This document shows positions 33,922 to 38,959 of a DNA stretch of 38,959 bases, piece after piece; within the stretch, counting starts at the first letter, position 1, and each line of letters starts with the position of its first letter. Location: contig JAZROZ010000019.1 of assembly GCA_045648985.1 (NCBI GenBank), positions 1-38,959 on the forward strand. Direction: 5' to 3'. This stretch comes from SIG437 sp045648985 (GTDB lineage Bacteria > Bacillota > Clostridia > UBA1381 > UBA9506). Both the position numbers and the translations under genes were made by a program. Under the pieces are notes generated by a model that made no database searches, had not been told where the DNA came from, and saw only the letters and a list, made by a program, of their open reading frames with translations.

Positions 33922-35976
33922 TTGGAAAGTAAGGAAACAAGAAAAAGATTTAAATTGATATATTTTTTTATTGTGATTTTTTTATTAGTCACAATATGGA
34001 GACTCTTTGTTTTGCAGATAATTAACGGCGCAGAATATAGAGTTATGTCAGATAGCCGCCTGACACGGGATATTCCTGTAAAAGCGCCAAGAGGCGAAAT
34101 TCTTGACAGATACGGAAGAGCCTTGGTAACAAATAGAATAGGCTATTCCGTTTCAATATCGCAATCAGGCGAGCGCGAAGAGATAAACAATGCGATAGTT
34201 AATCTGACAGAGCTTTTTGATGAGCAAGGCCTTGAGTATGAAGATACATTGCCTGTCACAAAAACGGAGCCATATGAATTCACTTTCAAAGACACAGATT
34301 CATCTACTGCAAAAGAGAAAGAAAAGAGCTTTAAGGAAGAAGCAAATCTCGGACAAGACCTGACAGCGACAGAAGTTGTTTATAAATACAGAGATAAATA
34401 TGGCTATAAAGAAGGCTTTACCGAAAAGCAGGTAAGAAAACTCTCGGGGATTCGTTATGAGATGGAAAAACGTAGTTTTTCTACGAATAATCCATATGTT
34501 TTTGCAGAAGATGTTGATATTGAAATTATTACTAAAATTAAAGAAAAGTCTGACGATTTTCCTTGTGTAACGGTTTACACACAGCCTGTAAGACAATATA
34601 CAAACGGGACGTTAGCCGCGCATATTTTGGGAAGAACAGGTATTATAAATCCTGATGAATATAAAGTTTTAAAAAGTAAAGGCTACGGAATGAATGATTA
34701 TCTTGGAAAACAAGGTGTCGAAAAAGCTTTTGAAGAATATTTAAGAGGAACAGATGGTATAAGCAGTATAGAAAGAAAAATAGGTGAAAATGAAAGTGAG
34801 ATAGTATTTTCACAAGAACCTGTTTCAGGAAATACTGTGCTTTTAACAATAGATAAAGACCTTCAAAAAGTGGCAGAGAAGTCACTAAAAGAAAATATTA
34901 TAAGCATTGCAGCAACTTCAGAATACGGACAAGGGCACGATGCATCAGGGGGCGCAGTAGTTGCGGTAGATTTAAACAGTGGAGAAATCTTAGCAATTGC
35001 ATCATATCCGACATATGACCCCGCGAGATTTAACGAGGATTATAGTAAGCTTTTGGCTGATTTAAATGCGCCAATGTTTAACAGAGCGCTGATGGGAACA
35101 TATGAGCCGGGCTCTACCTATAAGCTCACAACTGCTATTGCAGCACTCGAAGAAGATATTATTTCGCCGATGGGGACAATGTATACAAACGGTGTTTATG
35201 AATATTTAGACCATAAGTTTATGTGTTCGATATACAGGTCAAGCGGAGCTACGCACGGTACAATTAATATTTCTCAGGCACTTCAGCATTCCTGTAACTA
35301 TTTTTTCTACGATATGGGTAAAAAGCTCGGCTTAGAGAAGCTTACAGAATATACAAAGCTGTTAGGACTTGGTGATTATACAGGAATAGAGCTTGAAGAA
35401 GAAGCAAAGGGACAAATTGCAGGGCCCGAGCTTCGTGAAAAAATGAATATGGAGTGGTATCCCGGTGACGTACTGCAGATGGCGATAGGTCAGTCTGATA
35501 ATCTTTTTACACCTATTCAGCTTGCAAACTTTGTAGCTACAATAGGAAACGGCGGAACAAACTATAAAACACATCTTCTAAAAGCGGTAAAATCAAATCA
35601 GGAAGAAGAGCTTGTCGTAAGAGTATCACCTGAAATCAAGCACCAGATTGAAATTGATGAGGATAATCTACAGGCTATTGCAAAAGGTATGCAGCTTGCG
35701 GCATCGGAAGGAACTGCAAGTGCAGCTTTTGCAGACTTCCCGATAAAGACAGCAGGTAAAACGGGTAGTGCGCAGGTTTCTCACGGCAGCAGTAATGGTA
35801 TATATGTTGGCTTTGCCCCATATGACAATCCGCAGATTGCCGTTGCGGTTGTTGTAGAGCACGGTGGCTCAGGCGGAAAGGTATCACATATTGCAAAAGA
35901 TATATTCTATCAGTATTTCTTTGGTGATGCCGAAGTTACTGAAAGTTACGCATATGATAATACACTTTTAAGGTAA
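33922..35976 (+). CDS. mrdA: Class B penicillin-binding protein 2 (elongation type)
   Basis: Peptidoglycan transpeptidase of the elongation machine, inferred from its place after mreBCD. The start is TTG 33922 with GGGGGTG upstream. 684 residues. The transmembrane helix is about 12-34. The dimerisation/pedestal region has PRGEILDRYGRAL. The transpeptidase has S398-T-Y-K401, S457-C-N459 and K613-T-G615. No PASTA repeats are present, unlike SpoVD-type enzymes. A long insertion, about 80-210, is rich in acidic residues. No rodA is downstream in the window. Confidence 0.9.
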   Translation: MESKETRKRFKLIYFFIVIFLLVTIWRLFVLQIINGAEYRVMSDSRLTRDIPVKAPRGEILDRYGRALVTNRIGYSVSISQSGEREEINNAIVNLTELFDEQGLEYEDTLPVTKTEPYEFTFKDTDSSTAKEKEKSFKEEANLGQDLTATEVVYKYRDKYGYKEGFTEKQVRKLSGIRYEMEKRSFSTNNPYVFAEDVDIEIITKIKEKSDDFPCVTVYTQPVRQYTNGTLAAHILGRTGIINPDEYKVLKSKGYGMNDYLGKQGVEKAFEEYLRGTDGISSIERKIGENESEIVFSQEPVSGNTVLLTIDKDLQKVAEKSLKENIISIAATSEYGQGHDASGGAVVAVDLNSGEILAIASYPTYDPARFNEDYSKLLADLNAPMFNRALMGTYEPGSTYKLTTAIAALEEDIISPMGTMYTNGVYEYLDHKFMCSIYRSSGATHGTINISQALQHSCNYFFYDMGKKLGLEKLTEYTKLLGLGDYTGIELEEEAKGQIAGPELREKMNMEWYPGDVLQMAIGQSDNLFTPIQLANFVATIGNGGTNYKTHLLKAVKSNQEEELVVRVSPEIKHQIEIDEDNLQAIAKGMQLAASEGTASAAFADFPIKTAGKTGSAQVSHGSSNGIYVGFAPYDNPQIAVAVVVEHGGSGGKVSHIAKDIFYQYFFGDAEVTESYAYDNTLLR

Positions 35977-36031
35977 AAGACAGTAAACACGGAAAAACTT
36001 TGAAAAAGTTTAAAAAAAATAAAAAAAACAG

Positions 36032-36060
36032 TTGCATTTTGGATAAATGTGTGTTAGAAT
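36032..36060 (+). promoter_or_regulatory. Promoter of rpsT
   Basis: TTGCAT (36032-36037), 17 bases, TAGAAT (36055-36060). It lies in the 120-base gap after the PBP gene, which also holds a weak AAACTT/AAGTTT hairpin near 35995-36011. Confidence 0.65.
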
Positions 36061-36098
36061 ATTATAAGTCAGTTTGAAATTGGTTGGAGGTGAATGAT

Positions 36099-36365
36099 TT
36101 GCCGAACATTAAATCAGCTAAAAAAAGAGTTAAGGTTATCGAAACTAAAACACTTAGAAACAAAATGATTAAGTCAGCTTTAAAAACATATATAAAGAAG
36201 TTTGATGTAACAGCAGCTACAGGTGATAAAGCAGCAGCAGATGCAGCTTTCAGACTTGCTGTTAAAAAGATTGACCAGGCTGTATGCAAAGGTGTGATTA
36301 AGAAGAACACAGCTTCAAGAAAGAAATCACAGCTTGCTCAGAAGCTTAACAGTGTCAGTGCCTAA
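36099..36365 (+). CDS. rpsT: 30S ribosomal protein S20
   Basis: Binds 16S rRNA early in 30S assembly. It has 88 residues, beginning (M)PNIKSAKKRVKV and ending QLAQKLNSVSA. The start is TTG 36099: GGAGGTG (36086-36092) lies six bases before it, and the family always begins P-N-I-K-S-A. The frame upstream to 36084 would read through the ribosome site. E. coli rpsT also starts at UUG, where the poor start codon takes part in autoregulation. Helix-forming Lys/Ala-rich sequence runs throughout. Confidence 0.96.
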   Translation: MPNIKSAKKRVKVIETKTLRNKMIKSALKTYIKKFDVTAATGDKAAADAAFRLAVKKIDQAVCKGVIKKNTASRKKSQLAQKLNSVSA

Positions 36366-36386
36366 GTGCAAAAGATTTGTGTAATA

Positions 36387-36418
36387 GGCGGGAGGACACT
36401 TTGTCGTCCCGCCATTTT
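36387..36418 (+). terminator. Terminator after rpsT
   Basis: GGCGGGAGGA, loop of about six bases, TCGTCCCGCC with one mismatch, followed by ATTTTTAT. Confidence 0.9.
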
Positions 36419-36456
36419 TATGCAAAAATATTTTTATATTATTTTAAAAAAAAGTA

Positions 36457-36485
36457 TTGACAAACCTATAAAGGTTTGCTATAAT
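36457..36485 (+). promoter_or_regulatory. Promoter of the tRNA pair, with a palindrome in the spacer
   Basis: Consensus promoter TTGACA (36457-36462), 17 bases, TATAAT (36480-36485). The spacer holds the inverted repeat CAAACCT-ATAA-AGGTTTG (36461-36478), overlapping the end of the -35 box. This position is where many regulators bind, but no known operator is recognised. Confidence 0.75.
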
Positions 36486-36516
36486 ATATAAGTCGTCGCG
36501 AGTGAGCGATTGATGT

Positions 36517-36591
36517 GGCCCGTTGGTCAAGCGGTTAAGACACCGCCCTTTCACGGCGGTAACACGAGTTCGATTCTCGTACGGGTCACCA
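36517..36591 (+). tRNA. tRNA-Glu (anticodon TTC)
   Basis: The acceptor GGCCCGT pairs with ACGGGTC. The anticodon stem CCGCC/GGCGG holds loop CTTTCAC with anticodon TTC. The T-arm is CGAGTTCGATTCTCG. CCA is encoded at the 3' end. Confidence 0.95.
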
Positions 36592-36612
36592 CTTTTTTTT
36601 TACAATTTTTTT

Positions 36613-36689
36613 GGGCCTTTAGCTCAGTTGGTTAGAGCAACCGGCTCATAACCGGTTGGTCCGGGGTTCGAGTCCCTGAAGGCCCACCA
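36613..36689 (+). tRNA. tRNA with CAT anticodon (elongator Met, or Ile2)
   Basis: The acceptor GGGCCTT pairs with AAGGCCC and CCA is encoded. The anticodon stem ACCGG/CCGGT holds loop CTCATAA with anticodon CAT. The first acceptor pair is matched and the stem lacks three adjacent G-C pairs at the loop, so it is not the initiator tRNA. It may be elongator Met or the Ile2 type whose C34 becomes lysidine; the sequence alone does not settle this. Confidence 0.9.
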
Positions 36690-36691
36690 CC

Positions 36692-36735
36692 AAAACAGAA
36701 CGATTTAGATGACATTCTAAGACGTTCTGTTTTTT
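36692..36735 (+). terminator. Terminator after the tRNA pair
   Basis: AAAACAGAACG pairs with CGTTCTGTTTT, with an inner TTAGA/TCTAA helix, ending in a T-run (36731-36735). Confidence 0.85.
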
Positions 36736-36750
36736 ATGTATTACAAACTC

Positions 36751-36779
36751 TTGAAATGTTGACAAAACTATGTTATAAT
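36751..36779 (+). promoter_or_regulatory. Promoter of the SLH protease leader
   Basis: TTGAAA (36751-36756), 17 bases, TATAAT (36774-36779). The expected start at about 36785-36786 is the first base of the closing helix of the structured leader. Confidence 0.75.
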
Positions 36780-36785
36780 AACTAT

Positions 36786-36983
36786 GCTACACTCTAAATT
36801 AAAGTGGAGTTAGTCTATTTTCTTACATAAAAATACATTAGAGAAGTATGCTAATGGTAAAAGCGTACTATCTGGTAAAACTTCTCTATGTAAGATGTAA
36901 GTGATATAAGAGTGTAGCAACCTTATACCAGACTTGTGCGTTTTTCGGTGCATAGTTCTGGAATTGGGGCTATGCACTTTTTA
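36786..36983 (+). ncRNA. Structured leader with antiterminator/terminator pair
   Basis: A multi-helix 5' leader. The closing helix is GCTACACTCT (36786-36795) with AGAGTGTAGC (36909-36918), 10 perfect pairs. Inside, TCTTACATA (36821-36829) pairs with TATGTAAGA (36887-36895). GAGAAG (36841-36846) pairs with CTTCTC (36881-36886), and TATGC (36847-36851) with GCGTA (36863-36867). GGTAAAA occurs twice in single-stranded parts. After it, CCAGACT..TGCG (36928-36940) pairs with 36949-36961; the alternative GTGCATAG (36948-36955) pairs with CTATGCAC (36970-36977) and is followed by TTTTT. The two share 36949-36955, so they exclude each other. A short reading frame (ATG 36854 to TGA 36904, MVKAYYLVKLLYVRCK) lies in the domain. 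I do not recognise a known riboswitch class. Confidence 0.6.
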
Positions 36984-37003
36984 TATATAGGGAGGAAAAC
37001 ATA

Positions 37004-38929
37004 ATGAAAAAATGTATCTCGGTATTGTTGGCAATGATACTAATGCTATCAAGCGGTTTTGTTGTTTCTGCAAATACCAACGGAAGTATGGAGAACTTTA
37101 AAACAAATAAGACATACACAGCAGGCCAGTTTGTTGATGTGTCAAATTCGGATTGGTACGCAGAAAATGTTAAAATGGCATATGAGTTATCATTAGTCAA
37201 CGGAACAAGCGACACCACTTTTTCACCAAACTCTAATTTAACAATAGCGGAAGCAATAACGCTTGCAAGCCGAATGAATAATATTTACTATGGAAATACA
37301 TATTCATTTGTTCCTGGAGATGTGTGGTATCAAACATATGTTGATTATGCAATCAAAAATGGAATTATAAAAAACAATGAGTATAGCAATTTTGATGCTT
37401 TTGTAACTCGCTATCAGTTTGCGGAAATCTTTTCTTCTGCACTTCCCAATGATGCATTGCAAGTAATTAATCAAGTTGCTGATAATTCTATTCCCGATGT
37501 TCCTATGCAGAGCAGTTATTCTAATGCTGTATACAAATTATATAGGGCTGGCATTTTAACAGGTAATGACGACAACGGAACCTTTGCGCCAAACACTAAT
37601 ATTCAAAGAAGTGCGGTTGCTGCAATCGTTTCAAGAATGGCAAATGCGGGATTGAGACAAAGCATTAATTTAATTGCCGATAAAAATCAGGAAATTAAAG
37701 AATTTGATAAAATATTAACCACTGAAGAGATTTCTCAAAAATGCTCTCCTGCTGTGTTTTACATTGAGGTATATGGGTTTAACGGAAAAGTTAGTGGAAG
37801 TGGAAGTGGTTTTTTCATTAGCCCTGATGGTGTAGCAATAACAAATTATCATGTTGTAGCTGATAGCATATACTCTAAGATTACAACGACAGATGGTAAA
37901 ACTTATGAAGATATTTCGATTATCGATTATGATAAAGAGAATGATTTAGCGCTATTAAAAATTGACGGTTCTAATTTTCCATATCTTGAAATGGGAGATT
38001 CTGTACGAATCAAACAAGGTCAACGGGTATACGCTATAGGTAGTCCACTAGGGTTATCAAACACCATGTCGCAAGGAATTATATCAAATGTTTCGAGAAT
38101 TTTAGATGATGTAGAATATATACAGATTTCAGTTCCAATTAATCACGGAAGTAGCGGTGGTGCTTTAATTGATGAATATGGTAATGTTATAGCGGTTACA
38201 TCTGCTGGATTTAATACAACTGGCGATTTAAATCTGGCAATACCTATAAACAAAGCTAAAATTTTAAAAAGAGATTCTACAGCTAGTTATTTTGTTTGGT
38301 CTGAAACATGTTATCCTGGTTTTTCTCAAGTTTTAGACTTTGAAATCTTTTCTGGAGTCCAGCTTATTTCATCATATGACACAATGATTTCATATGATGA
38401 GGAGTATGACATATATGACTTTCATGATATAGGTCCATATGATGCAGGAACTTGTTATGGATATACTATGGTTTATTATGAAAAAGCACTAGAAGATAGA
38501 GGAATGACAAAGACACAAATTAGTGACAATGAAGTAGAGTTTGAATCTGATAGTGAAATTGTATCAATAAAACATGATTTTGATTTAGGAAAAATATTCA
38601 TATCAGCATTAAAAAAGCCTGTATTTTATGATGAATTCCCTGTTCTTATAGATTTTGGGTGGTATAGTAATATGTCAATGGCGGATATTCCTCAGCGCAT
38701 AGATGCTTCGATCCTATATTCTTATGAATGGAGTGCTTATTACTATCAATCCGATTATGAAAATGTTTTATATTCATATTTTGACTTATTGCAAGAAATT
38801 GGATATAAATATATAGCAACAGAAAAAATGGATAGTGGTTCAACATGTTATTTGTTTGAGGGAAATAAACTTTCTGTAGTTTTCATTTGTTCAGATACAG
38901 AAATGTTTATAGATGTTTGTAAAATTTAG
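37004..38929 (+). CDS. S-layer-anchored trypsin-like (HtrA-type) serine protease
   Basis: A 641-residue secreted protein. The signal peptide is residues 1-23 (MKKCISVLL...VVSANT). Three SLH repeats cover about 38-225 (FVDVSNSDWYAENVKMAYE; VWYQTYVDYAIKNGI; SSYSNAVYKLYRAGIL with TFAPNTNIQRS), so it should bind the wall. A trypsin-fold protease follows: H283 (NYHVV), D314 (NDLALL), S384 (GSSGGAL), with GSGSGFFIS and AIGSPLGL typical of HtrA proteases. There is no PDZ domain. Instead two tandem copies of a domain of about 105 residues (about 432-535 and 540-641) fill the C-terminus; the same domain ends the protein at 13862-15367. Ribosome site GGAGG (36991-36995). Expression is probably controlled by the leader. 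Bases 38930-38959 show nothing. Confidence 0.88.
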   Translation: MKKCISVLLAMILMLSSGFVVSANTNGSMENFKTNKTYTAGQFVDVSNSDWYAENVKMAYELSLVNGTSDTTFSPNSNLTIAEAITLASRMNNIYYGNTYSFVPGDVWYQTYVDYAIKNGIIKNNEYSNFDAFVTRYQFAEIFSSALPNDALQVINQVADNSIPDVPMQSSYSNAVYKLYRAGILTGNDDNGTFAPNTNIQRSAVAAIVSRMANAGLRQSINLIADKNQEIKEFDKILTTEEISQKCSPAVFYIEVYGFNGKVSGSGSGFFISPDGVAITNYHVVADSIYSKITTTDGKTYEDISIIDYDKENDLALLKIDGSNFPYLEMGDSVRIKQGQRVYAIGSPLGLSNTMSQGIISNVSRILDDVEYIQISVPINHGSSGGALIDEYGNVIAVTSAGFNTTGDLNLAIPINKAKILKRDSTASYFVWSETCYPGFSQVLDFEIFSGVQLISSYDTMISYDEEYDIYDFHDIGPYDAGTCYGYTMVYYEKALEDRGMTKTQISDNEVEFESDSEIVSIKHDFDLGKIFISALKKPVFYDEFPVLIDFGWYSNMSMADIPQRIDASILYSYEWSAYYYQSDYENVLYSYFDLLQEIGYKYIATEKMDSGSTCYLFEGNKLSVVFICSDTEMFIDVCKI

Positions 38930-38959
38930 CTCAAATCACAACTGTCATCTAAACCATTC

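Overview
The window is 39 kb of AT-rich chromosomal DNA from a Gram-positive anaerobe, most likely a member of the Clostridia. The signs are strong Shine-Dalgarno sites with frequent TTG/GTG starts, Rex, a MntR-like repressor, many secreted copper-amine-oxidase-N ('stalk') and S-layer-homology (SLH) proteins, lipoproteins, and the oxidative half of a TCA cycle. Most genes are housekeeping. I see no prophage, CRISPR array or plasmid functions. The only mobile gene is an IS3-type element cut by the left edge.

Layout. 1-228: end of an IS3-family element abutting a short repeat (copy A). 0.3-3 kb: a secreted stalk protein, then cysK and a LUD-domain gene on the minus strand. 3-5.6 kb: copper ATPase CopA with a CopZ-like domain fused at its C-terminus. 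5.9-10.6 kb: a sugar-phosphate isomerase-like gene, then aconitase, isocitrate dehydrogenase and rex. 10.8-18 kb: a CBS protein, a DtxR-family regulator, uvrB, a second stalk protein, citrate synthase and an amidohydrolase; the last four may form one minus-strand unit. 18-21.8 kb: proS, a small lipoprotein and an orphan peptide-binding lipoprotein. 22-27.4 kb: prfA, yhbY, nadD, yqeK, rsfS, leuS. 27.4-36 kb: a U32 protein, dut, a NusG-II protein, a Gx transporter, maf, mreB, mreC, mreD and a class B PBP (cell-shape module). 36-39 kb: rpsT, tRNA-Glu, a CAT-anticodon tRNA, and an SLH-anchored serine protease behind a long structured leader.

Working together. Citrate synthase, aconitase and isocitrate dehydrogenase supply 2-oxoglutarate, probably for glutamate, next to the NADH sensor Rex. 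The mre/PBP genes build the cylindrical wall. The stalk and SLH proteins sit on the surface.

Most interesting: (1) a repeat family (copies A, B, C) whose hairpin is kept by compensating base changes; copies B and C lie inside the stems of bidirectional terminators between convergent genes, while two other convergent junctions have simple hairpins. (2) A roughly 200-nt leader before the SLH protease with a closed multi-helix domain and mutually exclusive antiterminator/terminator hairpins, like an uncharacterised riboswitch or attenuator. (3) An internal ribosome site in copA that could release a free CopZ. (4) A roughly 105-residue domain found three times in two surface proteins. (5) A lipoprotein carrying the GG-x-DGPT motif known from Na+-pumping decarboxylases.
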